From Actinomycetes bacterium (lineage in GTDB: Bacteria > Actinomycetota > Actinomycetes > Actinomycetales > Microbacteriaceae): a DNA stretch of 39,145 bases. This document shows positions 32,101 to 39,145 of this stretch, piece by piece. The first letter of the stretch is position 1. Each line of letters starts with the position of its first letter. Below the pieces are notes generated by a model that had not been told where the DNA came from, searched no databases, and saw nothing but the letters and a program-made list of their open reading frames with translations. The stretch lies in assembly GCA_023451265.1 (NCBI GenBank), contig JAEYAG010000017.1, positions 1 through 39,145 on the forward strand, read 5' to 3'. A program made the position numbers and the translations under genes.

Positions 32101-32136
32101 ATGTACGTGGCGTATGCCGTCGTGCTGAGAATGTAC
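32101..32136. promoter_or_regulatory. ATGTAC direct repeats in the PucR/gabT spacer
   Basis: ATGTAC at 32101-32106 and 32131-32136, spaced 30 bases, about three helical turns. They lie between the divergent pucR-like and gabT genes and may be its binding half-sites. Confidence 0.35.
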
Positions 32137-32170
32137 ACCGGGGAGGGTGCTGGTCCGGCATCCGCCGACA

Positions 32171-32176
32171 TACGCT
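32171..32176 (+). promoter_or_regulatory. -10 element for leaderless gabT operon transcript
   Basis: TACGCT lies exactly six bases before the ATG at 32183. The same hexamer and spacing precede the aminotransferase at 14478. Confidence 0.6.
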
Positions 32177-32182
32177 CGCGCC

Positions 32183-33532
32183 ATGAGCATGACTGACAGC
32201 ACCGTCCTGGGCGGCCCGACCCTGGCGCAGGAGCGCCGCATCGTCACGACCATCCCGGGCCCGCGCTCGCAGGAGCTGCTCGACCGCAAGTCGGCCGCCG
32301 TGGCGGCGGGCGTCGCGCACACCGTGCCCATCGAGGCGGTCGCCGCCGGCGGCGGCGTCGTGGTGGATGCCGACGGCAACTCCCTCATCGACCTCGGCAG
32401 CGGCATCGCCGTCACGAGCGTCGGCAACGCCCACCCGGCCGTCGTCGCCGCCGTGCAGGCCGCCGTCGCCCAGATGACCCACACCTGCTTCATGATCTCG
32501 CCGTACGCGTCCTACGTCGCCGTCGCCGAGCGACTCAACCGCCTGACCCCCGGCGATCACGCCAAGAAGTCGGCGCTGTTCAACTCCGGGGCCGAGGCCG
32601 TCGAGAACGCCGTCAAGATCGCCCGCAAGTACACCGGCCGCCAGGCCGTCGTCGCGTTCGACCACGCCTATCACGGCCGTACGAACCTCACGATGGCGCT
32701 CACCGCGAAGTCGATGCCGTACAAGAGCGGGTTCGGCCCCTTCGCCTCCGAGGTGTACCGCGCGCCGGCGTCGTATCCGTTCCGCGACGGCCTCAGCGGG
32801 GCGGATGCCGCGGCGAAGGCGATCTCACTCATCGAGAAGCAGATCGGGGCCGACAACCTCGCCGCCGTCATCATCGAGCCGATCCAGGGGGAGGGCGGCT
32901 TCATCGTCCCGGCGGACGGGTTCCTGCCGGCCCTCGTCGACTGGTGCCGCGCCAACGGCGTCGTCTTCATCGCCGACGAGGTGCAGACCGGCTTCGCCCG
33001 CACCGGCGCGATGTTCGCGAGCGACCTGTTCGGCATCGTGCCGGATCTGATCACCACCGCCAAGGGCATCGCGGGGGGGATGCCCTTGGCGGCGGTCACC
33101 GGCCGCGCCGAGATCATGGACGCCACCCACGGCGGCGGGCTCGGCGGCACGTACGGCGGGAACCCCGTCGCGTGCGCCGCGGCGATCGCCGCGATCGACG
33201 CGTTCGAGAACGACGGCCTCATCGACCGGGCGCGCGAGATCGGGGGGATTCTCCGCGCCCGGCTCGAGTCGCTGCAGGCCGCCGATCCCCGCATCGGCGA
33301 GGTCCGGGGGCGCGGCGCGATGATCGCGATCGAGTTCGTCGACCCCGCGACGAAGGCCCCCGACGCCGCCCTCACCGCCGCCGTCGCCAAGGCGGCGATC
33401 GCCGAGGGCGTCATCGTGCTCACGTGCGGCACGTACGGCAACGTCATCCGCTTCCTGCCGCCGTTGGCCATCGGCGACGAGCTCCTCACCGAGGGACTCG
33501 ACGTCGTCGCCGCAGCGCTCGCCGCCCACTGA
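32183..33532 (+). CDS. gabT: 4-aminobutyrate aminotransferase GabT
   Basis: This 449-residue class III aminotransferase converts GABA and 2-oxoglutarate to succinate semialdehyde and glutamate. Visible features: FNSGAEAVENAVKIAR (PLP phosphate contact), AYHGRTN, EPIQGEGGFIVP, FIADEVQTGFARTG with the PLP-pairing Asp, and the Schiff-base Lys in TTAKGIAGGMPLAA. The C-terminal CGTYGNVIRFLPPL is typical for GabT. The ATG at 32183 fits the TACGCT -10; the frame stays open to 32147 but without support. First gene of the putrescine/GABA operon, followed after 31 bases by an amine oxidase. Confidence 0.94.
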   Translation: MSMTDSTVLGGPTLAQERRIVTTIPGPRSQELLDRKSAAVAAGVAHTVPIEAVAAGGGVVVDADGNSLIDLGSGIAVTSVGNAHPAVVAAVQAAVAQMTHTCFMISPYASYVAVAERLNRLTPGDHAKKSALFNSGAEAVENAVKIARKYTGRQAVVAFDHAYHGRTNLTMALTAKSMPYKSGFGPFASEVYRAPASYPFRDGLSGADAAAKAISLIEKQIGADNLAAVIIEPIQGEGGFIVPADGFLPALVDWCRANGVVFIADEVQTGFARTGAMFASDLFGIVPDLITTAKGIAGGMPLAAVTGRAEIMDATHGGGLGGTYGGNPVACAAAIAAIDAFENDGLIDRAREIGGILRARLESLQAADPRIGEVRGRGAMIAIEFVDPATKAPDAALTAAVAKAAIAEGVIVLTCGTYGNVIRFLPPLAIGDELLTEGLDVVAAALAAH

Positions 33533-33563
33533 CCCGCCGACATCGGCACCACGAAGGAGTGAC

Positions 33564-34922
33564 ATGACCGAGATCACCAGAGACGTCGTCATCGTCGGGG
33601 CGGGAGCCGCCGGCCTCACCGCGGCGAACCAGCTCAAGAAGGCCGGCCTATCTGTTGCCGTGCTCGAGGCGCGCGACCGCGTCGGCGGGCGGCTGTGGAC
33701 CGACACGATCGAGGGCGCGATGCTCGAGATCGGCGGCCAGTGGGTCTCGCCCGATCAGGACGCCTTGAAGGAGACGATCGCCGAGCTGGGACTCGAGACC
33801 TTCGACCGCTATCGCGACGGCGACAGCGTCTACGTCGGCCCCGACGGGGTCGCGCATCGCTTCACCGGCGAGATGTTCCCGGTGAGCCCCGAGACCGAGC
33901 GGATCATCGCCGAGGTGACCGAGCGCCTGGACGCCATGGTCGCCGAGATCGACCCCGACCGGCCGTGGGCGCACCCGAAGGCCGCCGAGTGGGACACGAT
34001 CTCGTGGGACGCGTGGCTGCATCAGCAGACCGACGACGACGAGGCCATCCGCAACCTCGCCTTCCCGACCGGGTCGGCCATGCTCACCAAGCCCACCCAC
34101 GCGTTCTCGCTGCTGCAGTCGCTGCTGATGGCGGCATCCGCCGGCAGCTACTCGCACCTCGTCGACGCGGACTTCATCCTCGACAAGCGCGTCGTGGGCG
34201 GTCTGCAGCAGGTGCCGCTGCTGCTGGCCGAGCGGCTCGGCGACGATGTCTACCTCGGCCAGGCGGTGCGCACCCTCGAGTACTCGGATGCCGGGGTCAC
34301 CGCGATCGCCGACCGCATGACGGTCCGCGCCCGCCGCGCCGTCCTCGCGCTCGCGCCGGTGCTGTACCACCGCATCTCGTTCGTCCCGCCCATGCCCCGC
34401 CTGCAGCACCAGATGCACCAGCACCTGTCGATGGGCTTCGTCATCAAGGTCCACGCCGTCTACGAGACGCCGTTCTGGCGCGAGCAGGGCCTGTCGGGCA
34501 CCGCCTTCAGCCCCTACGAGATCTCGCACGAGGCGTACGACAACACCAACCACGGCGATGAGCGCGGCACCCTCGTGGGCTTCGTCTCCGACCGGCTCGC
34601 CGACGACCTGTTCCGCGTGAGCGCCGAGGAGCGCAAGCAGCGCATCCTCACCTCGCTCAGCCACTACTACGGCCCCGAGGCCATGAACCCGGTCGTCTAC
34701 TACGAGAGCGACTGGGGGAGCGAGGAGTGGACGCGCGGCGCGTACGCGGCATCCTTCGACCTCGGCGGACTGCACCGTTACGGCGCGGACCTGCGCACCC
34801 CCGTCGGGCCCATCCGCTTCGCCTGCAGCGATCTCGCCGGTGCCGGCTACCAGCACGTCGACGGCGCCATCCGCATGGGGCGCCTGGTGGCGGAGCAGAT
34901 CATCGAGGAGGTCCACGCATGA
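33564..34922 (+). CDS. puo: Flavin amine oxidase, probable putrescine oxidase
   Basis: This 452-residue FAD enzyme would oxidise putrescine to 4-aminobutanal, releasing ammonia and hydrogen peroxide. The N-terminal FAD motif is VVIVGAGAAGLTAANQL, followed by LEARDRVGGRLWT and LEIGGQWVSPDQ. The C-terminal FAD region is GAYAASFDLGGLHRYGADLRTPVGPIRFA with the HVDGAI segment. The whole pattern resembles putrescine oxidases of Kocuria and Rhodococcus, and the neighbours (gabT, aldehyde dehydrogenases, APC permease) fit; a monoamine oxidase acting on another amine remains possible. GAAGGAG precedes the ATG. Stop overlaps the Usp gene by four bases. Confidence 0.87.
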   Translation: MTEITRDVVIVGAGAAGLTAANQLKKAGLSVAVLEARDRVGGRLWTDTIEGAMLEIGGQWVSPDQDALKETIAELGLETFDRYRDGDSVYVGPDGVAHRFTGEMFPVSPETERIIAEVTERLDAMVAEIDPDRPWAHPKAAEWDTISWDAWLHQQTDDDEAIRNLAFPTGSAMLTKPTHAFSLLQSLLMAASAGSYSHLVDADFILDKRVVGGLQQVPLLLAERLGDDVYLGQAVRTLEYSDAGVTAIADRMTVRARRAVLALAPVLYHRISFVPPMPRLQHQMHQHLSMGFVIKVHAVYETPFWREQGLSGTAFSPYEISHEAYDNTNHGDERGTLVGFVSDRLADDLFRVSAEERKQRILTSLSHYYGPEAMNPVVYYESDWGSEEWTRGAYAASFDLGGLHRYGADLRTPVGPIRFACSDLAGAGYQHVDGAIRMGRLVAEQIIEEVHA

Positions 34923-35815
34923 CGGGCCATATCGTCGTCGGCTATACGGCGACCAAGCAGGGCAGGGATGCCGTGGCGTTCGCGTCGCGGCTGGCCGCGG
35001 CGACCGGCGCCGTGCTCGACATCGCGATCATCCTGCCGAACCCCGAGCGCAGCGTCATCACGCCGCCCGACGCCTCGTACGACCGATACTTGCACACGCA
35101 GGCGCAGCAGTGGATCGCGCAGGCGATCGACCGCATCCCCGCCGAGGTCGTCGCCCACGCGCACGTGCGCGCCGCGGAATCGTTCGCCGAGGGCCTCGTC
35201 ACCGTCGCCGACGAACTGGCCGCGGCCTACATCGTCGTGGGCGCCGCCGACGGCGCCTCGCGCGGCCGGCACCGCCTCGGATCGACGACGACGGAGCTGC
35301 TGCACTCCTCCGACGTGCCCGTCGTGCTCGTGCCGCGCGGTGCGCGCAAGATCGCGCCGGAGACCGGCATCGCGCGCCTGACGGTCGCGGTCGGCACCCG
35401 TCCGGGCGCCGACGCGCTCATCGCCGAGACGGCCGAGCTCGCGCAGGCCGCCGGCGTCGGGGTGCGGCTGCTGTCACTGCTGCCGGTGGATCTGCCGCCG
35501 ACCGCAGACACCGGCGCCATCCGCACCGCGAACACGACACAGGCCGACGACGTGCTCGCCGCGGCCCGTGCCGAACTGCCGCCGGGGCTGGTCACCGACG
35601 TCGTCGTCGCCGCGGGCGACAGCATCGAGGAGGCCGTCTCCTACCTCGACTGGTTGCCCGGCGAGGTCGTCCTGGTCGGCTCGAGCCGGCTCGCCCAGCC
35701 GCGGCGCCTCTTCCTCGGCTCGACCGCCGCGAAGATGCTCCACGAGATCACCGTCCCGGTGATCGTCGTCCCGCGTACCCGTACCACCGACACCTCTGCG
35801 AAGGAGCAGCGATGA
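34919..35815 (+). CDS. Universal stress protein, tandem UspA domains
   Basis: This 298-residue protein has two UspA domains. The first (1 to about 145) starts GHIVVGYTATKQGRDAV and has the nucleotide-binding glycines in VVGAADGASRGRHRLGSTT. The second (about 152-298) has LVGSSRLAQPRRLFLGSTAAKML, then VPVIVVPR. Both keep the G-x2-G-type motif region, so ATP binding is likely. The ATG overlaps the oxidase stop, and its own stop overlaps the permease start, so it is embedded in the catabolic operon. It may protect against oxidase-made peroxide or modulate the permease; this is inference. Confidence 0.9.
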   Translation: MTGHIVVGYTATKQGRDAVAFASRLAAATGAVLDIAIILPNPERSVITPPDASYDRYLHTQAQQWIAQAIDRIPAEVVAHAHVRAAESFAEGLVTVADELAAAYIVVGAADGASRGRHRLGSTTTELLHSSDVPVVLVPRGARKIAPETGIARLTVAVGTRPGADALIAETAELAQAAGVGVRLLSLLPVDLPPTADTGAIRTANTTQADDVLAAARAELPPGLVTDVVVAAGDSIEEAVSYLDWLPGEVVLVGSSRLAQPRRLFLGSTAAKMLHEITVPVIVVPRTRTTDTSAKEQR

Positions 35816-37392
35816 GTGCACCCGAAGCCACTCCGCTGGCGCCCGCCACCGGCAGCGACGCCGGCGGCCTGTCCAGCAAGGGCCTGAGCGCCGGGACGGT
35901 CGGCCTCATCGGCGCCGTCGTCATCGGCATCTCGTGCATCGCCCCGGCGTACACGTTCACCGCCGCGGTGGGACCCACGGCATCCGTCGTCGGCGCGCAG
36001 ATCCCGGCGATCATCCTCGTCGGGTTCATCCCGATGCTGCTGGTCGCCTTCGGCTACCGCGAGCTCAACAATCGCATGCCGGATGCCGGGACCTCCTTCA
36101 CCTGGGCGGCGCGCGCGTTCGGGCCGTGGATCGGGTGGATGGCGGGCTGGGGGCTCGTCGTCGCCACGATCCTCGTGCTCTCCAACCTCGCCGGCGTGGC
36201 CGTGGAGTTCCTGTTCCTGCTGATCTCGCAGATCACCGGCAACCCCGACATCGCGAACCTGGCCTTCGAGCTGTGGATCAACATCGGCGTCTGCCTCCTG
36301 TTCATGCTGGGAGCGACATACATCTCCTACCGCGACATGCAGACGACGCAGAAGCTGCAGTACGTGCTCGTCACCTTCCAGGTCGCCGTGCTCGTCCTGT
36401 TCGCCGTCGTCGCCATCTCGCAGGCGGTCGGTGGCGGCGGGTTCGACTACACGCCGTTCTCGTTCGAGTGGTTCAACCCGTTCGCCGTCGGCTCGTTCAG
36501 CGCGTTCGCCGCGGGGCTGTCGCTGTCGATCTTCATCTTCTGGGGGTGGGACGTCACCCTCACGATGAACGAGGAGACGAAGGATCCCGAGCGCACGCCG
36601 GGGCGCGCCGCGACCGTCACCGTCATCACGATCGTCTCGCTGTACCTGCTGCTGGCCGTCGCGATGATCATGTATGCCGGCGTCGGCACGGGGGAGCTGG
36701 GCCTCGGCAACGAGGACATCCAGGCGAACGTGTTCTTCTTCCTGTCCGACCCGGTGCTCGGCCCGCTCGCGTTCCTCGTGTCGCTCGCGGTGCTGACCTC
36801 CTCGGCATCCTCGCTGCAGTCCACCTTCGTCGGTCCCGCGCGCACCCTCCTGTCGATGGGTCACTACGGCGCGCTGCCGCCGGCGTTCGCGAAGGTCAGC
36901 CCGCGCTTCTTCACGCCGGGGTACGCGACCATCGTTTCGGCCGTCGTCGCCAGCGCGTTCTACGCCGTCATGCGCGTCGTCAGCGAGGACACGCTGTGGG
37001 ACACGATCCTCACGCTCGGCATGATGATCTGCTTCTACTACGGACTGACCGCGTTCGCGTGCGTCTGGTACTTCCGCAAGCAGTGGTTCGATTCGGTGCG
37101 CAACGTCTTCTTCACGTTCCTGTTCCCGCTCATCGGCGGCGTGATCCTCGCGGTGCTGTTCGTGACGACCCTCATCGACTCGATGGACCCGGCCTACGGC
37201 TCGGGCTCGCAGATCGGCGGCATCGGCATCGTGTTCATCCTCGGCATGCTCATCATCGTCGTCGGTGTGGTGATCATGATCTGGCAGTCGATCAAGCGCC
37301 CCGCGTTCTTCCGCGGAGAGACGCTCTCGGTCGACGCACCCCCCAGCGCGCGCAGGCGGCGCGCCATGGCACGAGAGGAGACGGGACGATGA
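35812..37392 (+). CDS. APC-superfamily amino acid/polyamine permease
   Basis: This 526-residue transporter has about 12 hydrophobic helices. TM1 contains GISCIAPAYTFTAAVGPTASV, the unwound substrate-binding segment of APC proteins, and RELNNRMPDAGTSFTWAARAFG is the conserved TM2-TM3 loop. FIFWGWDVTLTMNEETKDPERTPGRAA is the conserved TM6-TM7 loop. By its position inside a putrescine/GABA catabolic operon it probably imports putrescine, GABA or a related amine. The ATG overlaps the Usp stop (ATGA) with AAGGAG upstream, and the dehydrogenase start overlaps its stop. Confidence 0.92.
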   Translation: MSAPEATPLAPATGSDAGGLSSKGLSAGTVGLIGAVVIGISCIAPAYTFTAAVGPTASVVGAQIPAIILVGFIPMLLVAFGYRELNNRMPDAGTSFTWAARAFGPWIGWMAGWGLVVATILVLSNLAGVAVEFLFLLISQITGNPDIANLAFELWINIGVCLLFMLGATYISYRDMQTTQKLQYVLVTFQVAVLVLFAVVAISQAVGGGGFDYTPFSFEWFNPFAVGSFSAFAAGLSLSIFIFWGWDVTLTMNEETKDPERTPGRAATVTVITIVSLYLLLAVAMIMYAGVGTGELGLGNEDIQANVFFFLSDPVLGPLAFLVSLAVLTSSASSLQSTFVGPARTLLSMGHYGALPPAFAKVSPRFFTPGYATIVSAVVASAFYAVMRVVSEDTLWDTILTLGMMICFYYGLTAFACVWYFRKQWFDSVRNVFFTFLFPLIGGVILAVLFVTTLIDSMDPAYGSGSQIGGIGIVFILGMLIIVVGVVIMIWQSIKRPAFFRGETLSVDAPPSARRRRAMAREETGR

Positions 37393-38846
37393 TCTCGGAG
37401 AACGACCTGATCGCGAAGCTGCCCCGCGGGCTGTTCATCGGCGGGACGTGGCAAGACGGCGGTGCCGGGACCTTCCCGGTCGCCGACCCCGCCACCGGGA
37501 ACACCCTCGTCGAGATCGCCGACGCGACGCCGGAGGACGGCATCCGGGCGCTGGATGCCGCGGTCGCGGCCCAAGACGCGTGGACGGCCACGCCGCCGCG
37601 CACCCGTAGCGACATCCTCCGCCGCGCGTTCGACCTGCTCACCGAGCGGGCCGACGAGTTCGCGCTGCTGATGACGCTCGAGATGGGCAAGCCCCTCGCC
37701 GAGGCGCGGGGCGAGGTGACCTACGGCGGCGAGTTCCTCCGCTGGTTCAGCGAGGAAGCGGTCCGCATCTCCGGGCGCTACGGGCTCAACCCCGAGGGCA
37801 CCGGCCGCATGGTCATCAGCCAGCGCCCCGTCGGCCCGTGCTTCTTCATCACGCCGTGGAACTTCCCGCTCGCGATGGCCACCCGCAAGATCGCGCCGGC
37901 GCTCGCCGCCGGCTGCACCGTCGTCGTCAAGCCGCCGGAGCTGACGCCGCTCACGACGCTCGCGTTCGTTCAGCTGCTGGTCGAGGCCGGCCTTCCCGCC
38001 GGTGTCGTCAACGTCGTCACCACGACGACCTCGAGCGCGGTGTCGGGGCCGATCATCGCCGACCCGCGGCTGCGGAAGCTCTCGTTCACCGGGTCGACGC
38101 CGGTCGGCAAGAAGCTCATCGCCCAGGCCGCCGAGGGTGTGCTGCGGGTGTCGATGGAGCTCGGCGGCAACGCGCCGTTCGTCGTGTTCGACGACGCCGA
38201 CCTCGACAAGGCCGTGGACGGGGCGATGCTCGCCAAGTTCCGCAACATCGGCCAGGCGTGCACCGCCGCGAACCGCTTCATCGTGCACGAGTCGGTGGCG
38301 GAGGAGTTCGCCCAGCGGGTGAGCGCGCGGGTGGCGGCCATGAAGATCGGCCGCGGCACCGAAGAGGGCGTGCAGATCGGCCCGCTCATCGACCGCAAGG
38401 CCGTCGAGGGCACCGGTGCGCTCGTCCAGGACGCGCTCGACCGCGGCGCCCGGCTGCTGGCCGGCGGCTCGGCGATCGACGGGCCGGGCACCTTCTTCGA
38501 GCCGACGGTCATCACCGAGGTCGCGGCCGGCAGCGACATCCTCCGCGAGGAGATCTTCGGACCGGTGCTGGCCATCGCGACCTTCGCCGACGAGGACGAG
38601 GCGGTGCGCCTGGCCAACGACACCGACTACGGCCTCGTGTCGTACGTATTCACCCGCGACCTCGCGCGGGGGCACCGGATGATCGACCGGCTCGAGACCG
38701 GCATGATGGGGCTGAACGCCGGTGTCGTGTCCAACGCGGCGGCACCGTTCGGCGGCGTCAAGCAGTCCGGCATGGGCCGGGAGGGCGGGCTCGAGGGCAT
38801 CCACGAGTACCTGTCCACGAAGTACACGCTGATCCCCGCGGACTGA
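37389..38846 (+). CDS. NAD(P)-dependent aldehyde dehydrogenase, succinate-semialdehyde dehydrogenase-like
   Basis: This 485-residue aldehyde dehydrogenase has GPCFFITPWNFPLAMATRKIAPALAAG at the cofactor site, SFTGSTPVGKKL (Rossmann), catalytic Glu in MELGGNAPFVVFDDAD, and catalytic Cys in NIGQACTAANRF. EEIFGPVLA follows near the C-terminus. The ELTPLT and GQACTAANRF details resemble GabD, which makes succinate from succinate semialdehyde; oxidation of 4-aminobutanal to GABA is the alternative. A second aldehyde dehydrogenase gene follows, so the two may split these steps. The ATG overlaps the permease stop by four bases. Confidence 0.9.
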   Translation: MISENDLIAKLPRGLFIGGTWQDGGAGTFPVADPATGNTLVEIADATPEDGIRALDAAVAAQDAWTATPPRTRSDILRRAFDLLTERADEFALLMTLEMGKPLAEARGEVTYGGEFLRWFSEEAVRISGRYGLNPEGTGRMVISQRPVGPCFFITPWNFPLAMATRKIAPALAAGCTVVVKPPELTPLTTLAFVQLLVEAGLPAGVVNVVTTTTSSAVSGPIIADPRLRKLSFTGSTPVGKKLIAQAAEGVLRVSMELGGNAPFVVFDDADLDKAVDGAMLAKFRNIGQACTAANRFIVHESVAEEFAQRVSARVAAMKIGRGTEEGVQIGPLIDRKAVEGTGALVQDALDRGARLLAGGSAIDGPGTFFEPTVITEVAAGSDILREEIFGPVLAIATFADEDEAVRLANDTDYGLVSYVFTRDLARGHRMIDRLETGMMGLNAGVVSNAAAPFGGVKQSGMGREGGLEGIHEYLSTKYTLIPAD

Positions 38847-38887
38847 CGCGGGCGGCGACATCGATGCGAGAGAACGGGAGCAGAACG

Positions 38888-39145
38888 ATGACCTACGCGG
38901 TTGTGAACCCCGCCACCGGCGAGACGCTGGCCACCTACCCGACGGCGACGGATGCCGAGGTCGAGGCGGCCGTCGCCGCCGCCGACTCCGCGGCCCGCGG
39001 CTGGGGGCGCACCTCGTCGCCCGCCGAGCGCGCCGACCTGCTCCGGCGGGTCGCGCAGCTGCACCGGGAGCGCCGCGACGAGCTCGCAGCGATCATCGTG
39101 CGCGAGATGGGCAAGCCGCTCGCCGCGGCCGAGGGCGAGGTCGAT
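38888..39145 (+). CDS. Second aldehyde dehydrogenase, N-terminal part (cut by window end)
   Basis: Only 86 codons are present and the frame is open at the window edge, so it is partial. It starts MTYAVVNPATGETLATYP, continues with AERADLLRRVAQLHRERRDELAAIIVREMGKPLAAAEGEV, the typical N-terminal helices of NAD-type aldehyde dehydrogenases. GGGAG about nine bases upstream of the ATG is the ribosome site. It lies 41 bases after the first dehydrogenase, in the same operon. It may cover the other aldehyde step of the pathway. The catalytic residues are not in view. Confidence 0.9.
   Translation, partial: MTYAVVNPATGETLATYPTATDAEVEAAVAAADSAARGWGRTSSPAERADLLRRVAQLHRERRDELAAIIVREMGKPLAAAEGEVD

Overview
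High-GC (about 70%) actinobacterial chromosome, most likely Microbacterium or another Microbacteriaceae member. The support is codon use, one copy of the GGTCCCTGAGCTTGTCGAA-type intergenic repeat, many apparently leaderless genes, and gene content (RamB-like glyoxylate regulator, PucR-type putrescine/GABA cluster, MaoC pair next to murB). I see no phage, plasmid, IS element or CRISPR array; the window reads as core plus ordinary accessory chromosome. No gene-free stretch exceeds 300 bases.

Layout. 1-6365: an elongator tRNA-Met, a small membrane-anchored protein, an acidic orphan protein coupled to a zinc alcohol dehydrogenase, a CinA-GNAT fusion, and a tetR-MFS-M20 amidohydrolase operon with an inverted-repeat operator. 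6366-11154: a terminator-like hairpin, then a heterodimeric ABC exporter (one degenerate ATP site) coupled to a TauE/SafE permease. 11215-14478: two MaoC/HotDog proteins and murB, convergent with a PLP aminotransferase. 14501-20046: a Tat-exported phosphoesterase, divergent from a DrrAB-like ABC exporter followed by a NarL-type sensor kinase and regulator. 20047-20278: a GC-rich spacer with a short bidirectional repeat array. 20279-25151: glyoxylate shunt aceB-aceA, divergent from a RamB-like regulator across a spacer with 14-bp direct repeats. 25213-30459: a VIT/CCC1 metal transporter, a trans-membrane flavin electron-transfer module (ferric-reductase-like protein, FMN-binding protein, ApbE) and a convergent OmpR-type two-component system. 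30550-39145: a PucR-family regulator divergent from a putrescine/GABA catabolic operon (gabT, amine oxidase, Usp, APC permease, two aldehyde dehydrogenases, the second cut by the window edge).

How it works together. The right-hand operon would import a polyamine or GABA, oxidise putrescine to 4-aminobutanal, oxidise that to GABA, transaminate it to succinate semialdehyde and oxidise that to succinate. The glyoxylate pair allows growth on C2 units. The flavin module would carry electrons from NAD(P)H across the membrane to a covalently flavinylated surface protein.

The most interesting non-gene signals are: a TAnnnT hexamer placed exactly six bases before many start codons (leaderless transcription); strong apparent over-use of GGATGCC/GGCATCC throughout; a CCGAACCCTC repeat array at 20118-20259; an aminotransferase N-terminus encoded by an intergenic repeat; and several inverted or direct repeats at promoters. 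All assignments come from reading the sequence and recalling family motifs; no database search was run.
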